NCBI GenBank assembly: GCA_014268975.2
Contig: CP077096.1
Location: 3,261,501-3,325,500, forward strand
Source of the DNA: Pseudomonas wayambapalatensis
GTDB lineage: Bacteria; Pseudomonadota; Gammaproteobacteria; Pseudomonadales; Pseudomonadaceae
Direction: 5' to 3'
Length of the DNA stretch: 64,000 nt
Shown here: piece by piece, positions 53,811 to 62,028 of the stretch
Numbering within the stretch: position 1 is the first letter of the stretch
How the letters are laid out: every line of letters starts with the position of its first letter
The notes under the pieces: generated by a model
Databases searched by the model: none
Told to the model about the DNA's origin: nothing
Seen by the model: only the letters and a program-made list of their open reading frames with translations
Translations under genes and position numbers: made by a program

Positions 53811-55937
53811 ATGTCCCGACACTTCAAGCTTCACACCCTGGCCGCCTGCATGGCGGTTTCCCTGCCGGCGCTGGCCGAGCAGCCGCAAGGCAAGGTCCTC
53901 GACCTGCCCTCGACGGCGATCACCGAGACCCGCGACGAACAGATCGTCGACCTGGCAACCCCTACCCAAGCCGGTTCGCGCCTGAACCTCAGCGCCCTGG
54001 AAACCCCGGCCAGCACCACCAGCATCACCGCCGAGCAGATCCAGCAGCGCGCCAACCTCACGGTGCAGGATGCAGTGACCCGCTCGCCCGGCATCACCTC
54101 CGTCGGCACCCCGGGCAACGGCAACACTGCGCTCTCCGCCCGTGGTTTCAGCGGACACTCTTCGGTGATGACCTTGTTCGACGGTTCGCGCCTGTACACC
54201 GGCGCTGGCACCCAGACCTTTCCGGTGGACCCGTGGATGGTCGAGCGCATCGACGTGATCCGAGGCCCCGCCTCGGTACTTTATGGCGAAGGGGCCACGG
54301 GCGCGGTGATCAACGTGATCCCGAAAAAACCCTTCGACGGCGAGATCCGCAATCACCTGCGCCTGGGCTATGGCTCATGGGATCGCCAGCAACTGGGCCT
54401 GGACAGCGGCGGCAGCCTGAGCGAACGCCTGAGCTACCGCCTGACCCTGAACAAGCAGGAAGGCAATGGCTGGGTCGACCGCACCGACTCTCGCAGCCTG
54501 GCCTTGAGTGCTGCGTTGCGCTTCGATGCCACCGACGACCTGAGCTTCACGTTGGCCCATGAACGTGGCGACGCACAGCCATCGAACTACTTCGGCACGC
54601 CGCTGATCGACGGCCACCTGCGCGACAGCCTGCGCAAGAAGAACTACAACATCCAGAACGACGTGCAGCGCTACCATGACGAATGGACCCGCTTCAACAC
54701 CGACTGGACCCTCAGCGACAGCGTCACTGCCAGCAACCAGCTGTACTACATCAAGAGCCGCCGGCATTGGCGCAATGCCGAGGACTACACCTGGGATCCG
54801 AGCCGCGAGCAGCTGGAGCGCGCGAGCTACCTGGAGATCAAGCACAACCAGGAGCAGATCGGCGACCGCCAGAGCTTCACCATCGATCACTCGTTGTTCG
54901 GGCTGAACAGCAAGACCGTGCTCGGCGCGGAGTACAACAAGATCCGCTTCAATGTCGACAGCAACTCGCCGTACAGCGATGTCGGCGGCGACTACGTCGA
55001 TCCCTGGAATCCGGCACCGGGCTGGTTCCACAGTCGGAACGTCACACGTGCGCAGACCCTCTCGACGACCCACACCTTCGCCCTGTTCGCCGAGAACCGC
55101 ACCCAACTGACCGATCGCCTGTCGCTGGTGACCGGTATCCGCCGCGACCAGAACCACATCGACCGTGACAACCTGACCAACGACACTCGCGTCGACCGCA
55201 GCCTGCAAGGCGGCAACTGGCGCGCCGGCCTGGTGTTCGCGGTAACCGACAACCTGTCGCTGTACGGCCAGTACTCCACCAGCGAAGACGGCGTGAACAA
55301 CCTCATCAGCCTCAGCCCGAGCCAGATCAACTACGACCTGACCGAATCGAAGCAGACCGAGCTGGGGCTCAAGCAGCGCTTCTGGGATGGGCGCGGTGAA
55401 TGGACCCTGGCCGCCTATCACATCGTCAAGAAGAAGCTGTTGGTCGACAACCCGATCAGCCATGAGAAACAACAGGCAGGCCAGCAGACCTCCGACGGCC
55501 TGGAAGCCGCGCTGGAGCTGGATCTGGGCCACCAATGGCAGGTATCGGCAAACGCCTCGGTGGTCCGCGCCAAGTACGATGATTTCGACGAGATCGTCGG
55601 CAGCATCGCCCAGGACCGCGCCGGCAACCGCCCCGCCAACGTCCCGCGCCGTACCGCCAACCTCTGGCTCAACAAAGGCTTCGGCCAGACCGTCGACGCC
55701 GGCATTGGCCTGCGCTACGTCGACCAGCGCTATGCCGACACCGCCAACGCCTACAGCGTCCCTGGCTACACCGTGGTCGATGCCAATCTCGGCTGGCAGG
55801 TACTGCCCGACGTACGCCTTGGCCTGCAGTTGAACAACCTGTTCAACCGCGACTACGTGGTTGCCGCGCACAGTGGCGAACAATGGCTGCTGGGCGCGCC
55901 GCGCTCGTACTTCGCGACGGTGGACTACAGCTTCTGA
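53811..55937 (+). CDS. TonB-dependent receptor of siderophore type under cobalamin riboswitch control
   Basis: A 708-residue outer membrane receptor. A signal peptide (AACMAVSLPALAEQ) is followed by a plug (ETPASTTSITAEQIQQRANL, then IDVIRGPASVLYGEGATGAV) and a barrel ending YFATVDYSF. By plug sequence and length it resembles ferric siderophore receptors, and it does not carry the usual BtuB pattern. The riboswitch upstream implies repression by B12, so it likely takes up a corrinoid, cobalt complex or other cobalamin-linked nutrient. The ATG at 53811 gives a normal signal peptide. Confidence 0.93.
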   Translation: MSRHFKLHTLAACMAVSLPALAEQPQGKVLDLPSTAITETRDEQIVDLATPTQAGSRLNLSALETPASTTSITAEQIQQRANLTVQDAVTRSPGITSVGTPGNGNTALSARGFSGHSSVMTLFDGSRLYTGAGTQTFPVDPWMVERIDVIRGPASVLYGEGATGAVINVIPKKPFDGEIRNHLRLGYGSWDRQQLGLDSGGSLSERLSYRLTLNKQEGNGWVDRTDSRSLALSAALRFDATDDLSFTLAHERGDAQPSNYFGTPLIDGHLRDSLRKKNYNIQNDVQRYHDEWTRFNTDWTLSDSVTASNQLYYIKSRRHWRNAEDYTWDPSREQLERASYLEIKHNQEQIGDRQSFTIDHSLFGLNSKTVLGAEYNKIRFNVDSNSPYSDVGGDYVDPWNPAPGWFHSRNVTRAQTLSTTHTFALFAENRTQLTDRLSLVTGIRRDQNHIDRDNLTNDTRVDRSLQGGNWRAGLVFAVTDNLSLYGQYSTSEDGVNNLISLSPSQINYDLTESKQTELGLKQRFWDGRGEWTLAAYHIVKKKLLVDNPISHEKQQAGQQTSDGLEAALELDLGHQWQVSANASVVRAKYDDFDEIVGSIAQDRAGNRPANVPRRTANLWLNKGFGQTVDAGIGLRYVDQRYADTANAYSVPGYTVVDANLGWQVLPDVRLGLQLNNLFNRDYVVAAHSGEQWLLGAPRSYFATVDYSF

Positions 55938-55953
55938 TGCCGTAGGCCTCGCC

Positions 55954-56063
55954 GGCCCTATCGCGGGACCTGCCCGCTCCCTCAGGTAATCACCCTCCTG
56001 AAGACTGGTGGAGCACCTGTGGGAGCGGCGGTTCGCCGCTGCGACTCGTCCCGCGATAGGGCC
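55954..56063. repeat. REP/BIME-type element with long-range inverted repeat
   Basis: GGCCCTATCGCGGGAC (55954-55969) pairs perfectly over 16 bases with GTCCCGCGATAGGGCC (56048-56063). Between them are TGTGGGAGCGGCGG and GGTTCGCC, common parts of pseudomonad REPs. It follows the TonB receptor gene. Confidence 0.75.
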
Positions 56064-56132
56064 CTCAACATCACCACAACAACAAAGATATAAGATAACA
56101 TTCCAAATCTTACTCAACTCTGTCCCAGACCC

Positions 56133-57284
56133 ATGCCATCCACACCACCCTCTCCCCGCCTGCACAGCATCGACGCCCTGCGCGGCCTGGTCATCCTGTT
56201 CATGCTGCTGGACCACGTGCGCGAAACCTTCTTCCTGCATCGTCAGGTCAGCGACCCGATGACCATCGACACCACCGAGCCCGCCCTGTTCGCCAGCCGC
56301 GCCCTCGCCCACCTGTGCGCCCCGGTGTTCGTCATGCTGACCGGGCTGAGCGCCTGGCTCTACGGCGAAAAACACCAGGGCCGTGGCGATGTCTCGGCGT
56401 TCCTGCTCAAGCGCGGCCTGTTTCTCGTGGTGCTGGAGTTCACCCTGGTCAACTTCGCCTGGACCTTCCAACTGCCGCCCAGCGTGATCTACCTGCAAGT
56501 GATCTGGGCCATCGGCCTGAGCATGATCGTGCTGTCGCTGCTGGTGTGGCTGCCGCGCCCGCTGTTGATGGCGCTGGGTATGGCCATCATCGCTGGCCAC
56601 AACCTGCTCGACAGCCTGCACTTCGCACCCGGCACAATGATGCACGCCCCTTGGGCGATCCTGCATGACCGCGGTTGGCTGGAGGTGTCACAGAACCTGC
56701 GGTTGCGAACCTCCTACCCGCTGCTGCCCTGGATCGGTGTGATCGCCCTGGGCTACGCCTTGGGGCCATGGTTCGCGCAAGGTAGCGATACCGCGCAGCG
56801 CCAACGCCGGTTGCTGTTCGCCGGCACCGGCTCGCTGCTTGGTTTCCTGGCTCTGCGCCTGGTCAACGGCTATGGCGAGGCCCAGTGGCAGCTCTACCCT
56901 GACCTGACCCAGACCCTGATGAGCCTGCTCAACATCACCAAGTATCCACCGTCGCTGCTGTTCCTGCTGCTGACCCTGGGTGTCGGCCTGTTGCTGCTGC
57001 GCGCCTTCGAACGCGCCGGCCAGGCACGCTGGATCGGCGTGCTGACCGTGTTCGGCAGCGCGCCGATGTTCTTCTACCTGCTGCACCTGTACGCGCTGAA
57101 AGTCTTCTACCTGGCCAGCGTCGGCCTGTTCGGGCACAACCAGGGCGAGTATTTCGGTTTCGATAGCGTCGGCGCACTGTGGTTGGTCGCCACATTGCTG
57201 GCGGCGGCCCTGTACTGGCCGGTGCGAAAGTTCGCCGGATTCAAGGCCCGCCGCCGAGACATTCGTTGGCTCAAGTATCTGTGA
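56133..57284 (+). CDS. DUF1624/HGSNAT-like membrane acyltransferase
   Basis: A 383-residue membrane protein with about ten hydrophobic segments. The N-terminal motif LHSIDALRGLVILFMLLDHV with its conserved Arg and the later His (DHVRETFF) is that of the heparan-alpha-glucosaminide N-acetyltransferase / DUF1624 family, related to OpgC-type acyltransferases. Its substrate is unknown. It follows the TonB receptor after a REP element, so joint transcription is doubtful. A small membrane protein gene follows 55 bases downstream. Confidence 0.85.
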   Translation: MPSTPPSPRLHSIDALRGLVILFMLLDHVRETFFLHRQVSDPMTIDTTEPALFASRALAHLCAPVFVMLTGLSAWLYGEKHQGRGDVSAFLLKRGLFLVVLEFTLVNFAWTFQLPPSVIYLQVIWAIGLSMIVLSLLVWLPRPLLMALGMAIIAGHNLLDSLHFAPGTMMHAPWAILHDRGWLEVSQNLRLRTSYPLLPWIGVIALGYALGPWFAQGSDTAQRQRRLLFAGTGSLLGFLALRLVNGYGEAQWQLYPDLTQTLMSLLNITKYPPSLLFLLLTLGVGLLLLRAFERAGQARWIGVLTVFGSAPMFFYLLHLYALKVFYLASVGLFGHNQGEYFGFDSVGALWLVATLLAAALYWPVRKFAGFKARRRDIRWLKYL

Positions 57285-57339
57285 GCGAAAGCGCCCGAAT
57301 CGTTTACCATCGCCCTTCCCAACGACGGAAACCCCCGAG

Positions 57340-57495
57340 ATGAACAGGATGATTCAGTTCGTGGTGGTGGTCGTGCTCTGCACGGCCATCGGCACGCTCT
57401 GCGAACACTTTGGCGTGAACCAGTACCTCAAATGGTTGTTGATGGCGTTGCCCGCGATCGTCTGGGTGCGCTTGCGCAATCCGATGAAGAGCTGA
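57340..57495 (+). CDS. Small membrane protein, 51 residues
   Basis: A short gene starting ATG at 57340 and ending TGA at 57495. The product begins MNRMIQFVVVVVLCTAIGTL and has a second hydrophobic segment, YLKWLLMALPAIVWVRL, then a charged tail, RNPMKS. Two membrane helices with a short hinge are likely. It lies 55 bases after the membrane acyltransferase gene, possibly in the same transcript. No family was recognised. Confidence 0.6.
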   Translation: MNRMIQFVVVVVLCTAIGTLCEHFGVNQYLKWLLMALPAIVWVRLRNPMKS

Positions 57496-57513
57496 TCCCG
57501 GGCAACCCAGGGC

Positions 57514-57852
57514 TCAGTAGTTCGAACGGTCGTAGCCCGATCCGTCAGTTGCGCGGATGAACGCGTCGTAGTAGCTGACCAGGTTACTGCCCTTTTCATA
57601 GAGGATGGTGGCAAAGTCGCTCGGTGAAATATTGCCCTGCTCCCAGAACCGATTCATGTCACCGGAAAGCAGGTACGGCAGGTAGTCTTCGTTGACAGTA
57701 TCGCTGTGAAGATGCGAGCGGCCGAAGTACAGCGCCGAGATCAGGGCAATCTGATCCTCGGCCGCCAAGTTCGACAAAAATGCCTGGGCGTCTTCGGACG
57801 AGGCGAAGGGCAGTCTTGGGACGATGTCGCCAATCAGATGGTCGATATGCAT
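57514..57852 (-). CDS. Conserved hypothetical protein (possibly DUF3775-like)
   Basis: A 112-residue acidic soluble protein with no signal peptide. A central stretch, AAEDQIALISALYFGRSHLH, and the later YLLSGDMNRFWEQGNI and DFATILYEKGSNLVSYYDAF look like the DUF3775 family, but I am not certain. The start has AAGGAG upstream. It is convergent with the small membrane protein gene and stands alone. Confidence 0.75.
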   Translation of the reverse strand: MHIDHLIGDIVPRLPFASSEDAQAFLSNLAAEDQIALISALYFGRSHLHSDTVNEDYLPYLLSGDMNRFWEQGNISPSDFATILYEKGSNLVSYYDAFIRATDGSGYDRSNY

Positions 57853-58030
57853 GGAGGTCTCCTTGGTAGGTCCGCCCCGTATTAACCGAGTGCAGCAGGC
57901 CCCGCGTCAAAAACGCTGTGTTGAGCCTCAACGTGACACCGCAGGACGCTTGCCTAGGCCATTTCCTACACTGCCGTGCCCGCAGGCCTTGCAGTAAACT
58001 CATTCCCTCGAACCTCCAGAGCCACCCTCC

Positions 58031-58510
58031 ATGCCTCGCCTGCCGAAACTGCTGCTGCCCTTGCTGTTGCTCGCCACCCTCGCTGCCTGCGATCAGAAAC
58101 CCACCCGCGAGGAGCGGATCCTGGCCAACCTGCCGCTGCAGGAAGCCTACGACCACAACATCGAGCGCATGGCCCAACTGCTGGCGATGACTCACCCGCA
58201 GGTGCCGCAGGACAAGATCAAGGAGGTGCTGCACAAGCACCTGACCGTCGAGGACCAACGCAAGGACCTGTTCAAGCTCTACAGCGAGAAGAACTTCAGC
58301 GATGCCGAGTTCGACACCATCGTGGCGGCCACCCAGGACCCGCAGAAAGCCCGGCAACTGGGTGAGAGCGAGGAAGGCAAGCGCCTGAGCGAGAAACTTA
58401 CCGGTTTGATGCGTGCCACAGCGCAGGACAAGCACGTGCAGGCATTGGCTGAAGAGCGCATGCAGCAGGTAGAAGACGATCTGTCGGCGCTGAGCCCACC
58501 AGGCAGCTGA
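58031..58510 (+). CDS. Putative lipoprotein of unknown function
   Basis: A 159-residue protein with a signal sequence and lipobox, LLLLATLAAC (Cys20), followed by a helical body rich in charged residues (DKIKEVLHKHLTVEDQRKDL, and QALAEERMQQVEDDLSAL near the end). It has no other Cys and no domain that I recognise. The residue after Cys is Asp, the classic inner-membrane retention signal, although this rule is weaker in Pseudomonas. A diguanylate cyclase gene follows 79 bases downstream. Confidence 0.78.
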   Translation: MPRLPKLLLPLLLLATLAACDQKPTREERILANLPLQEAYDHNIERMAQLLAMTHPQVPQDKIKEVLHKHLTVEDQRKDLFKLYSEKNFSDAEFDTIVAATQDPQKARQLGESEEGKRLSEKLTGLMRATAQDKHVQALAEERMQQVEDDLSALSPPGS

Positions 58511-58589
58511 CGCCGGCAACTGTACCAATCGTTTCGCCCCGTAGCTGACTGCGCACATTCCGAGTAAGGTTATTGCAACCGACCTGCCA

Positions 58590-60176
58590 GTGAGCTCCAG
58601 ATTGCCACACGCCAAGAAAGGCCTGCGCCTGGACCTGCGCACGCTCATCCTCCTGTTGTCGACACTCACCGCCGTGGTAATGCTGCTGACCAGCTATTTC
58701 GCCAGCTACCGGGTGCAGCGCCAACTGCTGATCGATCACTCGCTGGAATCGAACTGGGTGTATGCGGCCAAGCTGGCATCGATCACCGAACTGTTCCTGG
58801 AAGGCGCGCTCAAGCAGCTTGCGTTCAGTGCCGACAACAGCGAAGGGATGCTTGACGACACGGCCCGCCTGCAACGCGAAAGTGAACGCCTGCTGGCCCA
58901 GAGCAATGCCTTCAACTCCACCTTCTTCGTCGACAGTGAAGGTATCCTGCGAGCGGTCTCGCCCGCGCCCCTGCGCACCATGCTCGGACAGCGCATGGAG
59001 ACGCCGGGGGCATTGGAAGCGCTGCGCGAACGCCGGGCGCTGATCTCGACGCCGTTCATTTCCAAGGCCAACAACCTCGTGGTGGTCGCCTCGCAGCCGA
59101 TCTTCGCCGAGGACGGCCGCTACCTCGGGTATGTCGGCGGCAGCCTCTACCTGCGCCAACACAACATCCTCAACAGCCTGCTGGGCGAACACTTCTACCA
59201 GGATGGCTCCTATCTCTACGTGGTCGATCACAACCGCCGCCTGCTCTATCACCCGGACGCCGAACGGGTAGGCACGGTGGTTAAGGACAACCCCATGATC
59301 GATCAACTGCACAACAAAGACAGCGGCACCCAGCAGTTCACCAACAGCCTGGGGGTCGAGATGGTCGCAGGTTTCGCCACGGTGCCAGTCAGCGGCTGGA
59401 CCATCGTCGCCCAGCAGCCGCTGACCAAGACCGTGCAACCGTCGCAACGGCTGATCCTCAACGTGGTCGGCATTTCCGTCCCCCTCGCCTTGCTCGGCGG
59501 CCTTGCCCTGTGGTCGCTCGCGCTGACCATCACCCGGCCACTCTGGCAACTGGCTGCCGGCGCCCGCGGCCTGGACAAGGCCGACACCCACGAACGCATC
59601 CATGCCGTGCGAGCCTGGTATTTCGAGGCTGCCGAGCTCAAGCGCGCCCTGCTGTTCGGGTTGAACCTGTTGCAGGAGCGCATCGGGCGCCTGAACCGCG
59701 ATGCGCAGACCGACCCGCTCACCGGCCTTGGCAACCGTCGCCGCCTGGACCTGAGCCTGTCGCTGCTGCAGGCCGATAATCGCACCTTCTGTGTCATCGT
59801 CCTGGATATCGATCACTTCAAGCGCATCAACGATCAATACGGTCACGATGTTGGCGACCAGGTGCTGCGCTCGCTGGCCGAGCTGATGCGCACCTGTTGC
59901 CGCGAAGGCGATGTGCTGTGCCGCACCGGTGGCGAGGAGTTTCTCATGCTGCTGCCCGGTGCCAGCCTGGAGGTCGCGCAAAGCGTTGCCGAACGCCTGC
60001 GCCGGGTGGTGCAGGACACCCCCTTCGAACCGGTCGGTGCCGTGACCATCTCGCTCGGTGTCGCCTGCTGGCCTGGCGGCGAGGACGACCCAGCAGACGC
60101 CTTGAGCAAGGCCGACCGCGCCCTGTATGCGGCCAAGCACAGCGGCCGCAACCGCGTCAGCCTCAGCGCCAGCTGA
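58590..60176 (+). CDS. Diguanylate cyclase with dCache-type periplasmic sensor
   Basis: A 528-residue membrane enzyme that makes cyclic di-GMP. Two helices (LILLLSTLTAVVMLLTSYF near residue 17, and ILNVVGISVPLALLGGLALW near residue 290) flank a periplasmic sensor with the dCache look. A HAMP-like linker leads to the GGDEF domain, whose active site is GGEEF at residues 447-451. The product-inhibition I-site R438-x-x-D441 is present five residues before it. The start is a GTG. The ligand is unknown. Confidence 0.92.
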   Translation: MSSRLPHAKKGLRLDLRTLILLLSTLTAVVMLLTSYFASYRVQRQLLIDHSLESNWVYAAKLASITELFLEGALKQLAFSADNSEGMLDDTARLQRESERLLAQSNAFNSTFFVDSEGILRAVSPAPLRTMLGQRMETPGALEALRERRALISTPFISKANNLVVVASQPIFAEDGRYLGYVGGSLYLRQHNILNSLLGEHFYQDGSYLYVVDHNRRLLYHPDAERVGTVVKDNPMIDQLHNKDSGTQQFTNSLGVEMVAGFATVPVSGWTIVAQQPLTKTVQPSQRLILNVVGISVPLALLGGLALWSLALTITRPLWQLAAGARGLDKADTHERIHAVRAWYFEAAELKRALLFGLNLLQERIGRLNRDAQTDPLTGLGNRRRLDLSLSLLQADNRTFCVIVLDIDHFKRINDQYGHDVGDQVLRSLAELMRTCCREGDVLCRTGGEEFLMLLPGASLEVAQSVAERLRRVVQDTPFEPVGAVTISLGVACWPGGEDDPADALSKADRALYAAKHSGRNRVSLSAS

Positions 60177-60471
60177 ATTCACCTCGGCATCGATCACTTG
60201 CCGTTGCCCTCGTGCCAGTAAAACCGGCGCTATGACTTGCCCTCATACCCCCTTGATTTCTTCTCCCTACTGCCCCGCGCTCCCCGCCTGATACAAATCC
60301 TCACGACTGGCCCCGCCAGCACGGCTCGCCCAACAACAACAAAGAGCGTCGCACCATGCCTGCATTGCAGATACCCCTTCGCCCTTGTTGCGTAACGAGC
60401 ACCTGATTTCGCGCCTCGCGCGGCAGGTGCCGCCGAGGCTTCGTTCTCCTGTGAGTGATCGAGGTTTTTTC
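60177..60471. other. Leader region of the fae operon
   Basis: About 295 bases without a convincing gene. Near the right end, GAGG lies seven bases before the fae ATG. The CGCGCCTCGCGCGGCAGGTGC stretch may form a hairpin. I saw no sigma-54 pattern and no riboswitch core. The promoter of the fae-AKR-ALDH-MFS operon should be here. Confidence 0.5.
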
Positions 60472-60984
60472 ATGAAGCAACTTGCCCTGTACATCGGCGA
60501 AGGTTTCGAAGGCCCCGGCGTCAACGCCGCGCACATCAACATCATGATGGGGCCACGCAACGGCCCGGCCGGCCAGGCCTTCGCCAACAGCCTGGCCTCT
60601 CCCAGCCAGGGCCACTGCCCGTTCATGGTCATCGCCCAGCCGAACATCCCGGTCAAACCCATGACCCTGTACGTCAACAAGGCGGTGATCGGCGGCGACC
60701 TGCACGCCAACGCCACCTGGGGCGCGTCCCAGGCCGGTATCGCCAAGGCGGTCACCGAAGCCCTGCTCGACGGCACCCTGCCGGCCGAAGCCGAGGATGA
60801 ATGGGCCATCGTCACCGCCAACTGGGTCAACCCGGCCTGCGACGACCTCGATGCCGTCTACCTGAACAACTACAGCGCCTGCCGCACCGCGATCCGCGCC
60901 GCCCTCCAGGGCCTGCCGACCCGCGCGCAGCTGGCCGATGTGGTCAACCAGATCGCCAACCCCTTCTACACCCCGAAAGCCTGA
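60472..60984 (+). CDS. fae: Formaldehyde-activating enzyme (Fae) family protein
   Basis: A 170-residue cytosolic protein clearly of the Fae family. The N-terminal block GVNAAHINIMMGPRNGPAG holds the conserved catalytic-type His21, and PNIPVKPMTLYVNKAVI is the second family block. In methylotrophs Fae joins formaldehyde to tetrahydromethanopterin. Pseudomonads are not known to make that cofactor, so the true substrate or pterin may differ. It heads an operon with an aldo/keto reductase (nine bases on), an aldehyde dehydrogenase and an MFS transporter. Family call is firm; function is open. Confidence 0.93.
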   Translation: MKQLALYIGEGFEGPGVNAAHINIMMGPRNGPAGQAFANSLASPSQGHCPFMVIAQPNIPVKPMTLYVNKAVIGGDLHANATWGASQAGIAKAVTEALLDGTLPAEAEDEWAIVTANWVNPACDDLDAVYLNNYSACRTAIRAALQGLPTRAQLADVVNQIANPFYTPKA

Positions 60985-60993
60985 GGTCCGACC

Positions 60994-62028
60994 ATGCAAT
61001 ACATCCGTCTGGGCCACTCCGGCCTGCAAGTCTCCAAGCTGTGCCTGGGCACCATGAACATGGGCACACCGCAGTGGAAGCCGTGGATCTTCGACGAAGC
61101 GGCCAGCGAGCCGATCGTGCGCCACGCGCTGGACAAGGGGGTGAACTTCATCGACCTGGCTGACTTCTATTCCGCTGGCGTCGGCGAGGAAGTGGTCGGG
61201 CGTATCCTCAAGCGCCTGGTGCGTCGTGACGACGTGGTGGTGACCACCAAGGTCGGTTACGGCACCCGCAGCGGCATCAACGCCAGCGGCCACTCGCGCA
61301 AGCACATCCTCGACGGCATCGACGCCTCGCTGCAACGCGCCGGCATGGATTACTTCGACGTCTACATGCTGCATTTCTTCGATGTGAACACCCCCGTCGA
61401 AGAAACCATGGAGGCGCTCAACGACATCGTCCGCGCCGGCAAGGCCCGCTACATCGGGGTCTCGACCATGCTCACCGGGCAACTGGCGAAAATCCTCCTG
61501 GCCTGCGAGCGCCATGGCTGGGCCAAACCGATCAACATGCAGTTGCAGCTCAACTGCGCCTACCGTGAAGAAGAACGCGAGATGATTCCGTTCTGCCGCG
61601 ACCAGGGCCTGGGCGTCTCGGTGTTCAGCCCGCTGGCCCGCGGCCTGCTGACCGGCGACGTGCAGTCGACGCGCAACCAGACCGATTTCTTCACCCAGCA
61701 GATGTACAGCGACGAAGCCTCGTTCGCCATCGCCCGCTCGGTGCAGCGCGTGGCCCAGCGTCACGGCGTGTCCAACGCTCAGGTAGCCCAGGCCTGGGTC
61801 CTGCAACACCCGGGGGTGGACAGCATGCTGGTCGGCGCGGACTCCACGGCGCAGTTCGACAGCGCCCTGGCAGCACTGGACATGCGCCTGGAAGAAGAGG
61901 ACCTGTACGAACTGGAGCGCAACTACACGCCCTGCGACCTGATCAACGACTACACCGCCGGCAAGCGCATCCTGCGTGTCGGCCGCCCGCCACGCGGCGA
62001 CTTCGCGATCCAGGAGGCAGTGGCATGA
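60994..62028 (+). CDS. Aldo/keto reductase
   Basis: A 344-residue NADPH-type reductase with the full catalytic tetrad: Asp54 and Tyr59 in NFIDLADFYSAG, Lys86 in VVTTKVGYG, and His127 in VYMLHFFD. Cofactor-binding residues are expected in VSVFSPLARGLLTGD and MLVGADSTAQ. It starts nine bases after fae, with GAGG upstream, and its end overlaps the aldehyde dehydrogenase start (ATGA). It probably interconverts an aldehyde or ketone with its alcohol in the same pathway. Substrate unknown. Confidence 0.94.
   Translation: MQYIRLGHSGLQVSKLCLGTMNMGTPQWKPWIFDEAASEPIVRHALDKGVNFIDLADFYSAGVGEEVVGRILKRLVRRDDVVVTTKVGYGTRSGINASGHSRKHILDGIDASLQRAGMDYFDVYMLHFFDVNTPVEETMEALNDIVRAGKARYIGVSTMLTGQLAKILLACERHGWAKPINMQLQLNCAYREEEREMIPFCRDQGLGVSVFSPLARGLLTGDVQSTRNQTDFFTQQMYSDEASFAIARSVQRVAQRHGVSNAQVAQAWVLQHPGVDSMLVGADSTAQFDSALAALDMRLEEEDLYELERNYTPCDLINDYTAGKRILRVGRPPRGDFAIQEAVA

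Noticed and set aside
54375..56666. A 763-codon open frame antisense to the second TonB receptor and the acyltransferase
   Set aside because: It crosses two clear genes and a REP element, with no coding signals of its own.
60177..60471. Possible sigma-54 promoter or riboswitch upstream of fae
   Set aside because: No GG-N10-GC pair in a TGGCAC/TTGC context and no known riboswitch core were found.
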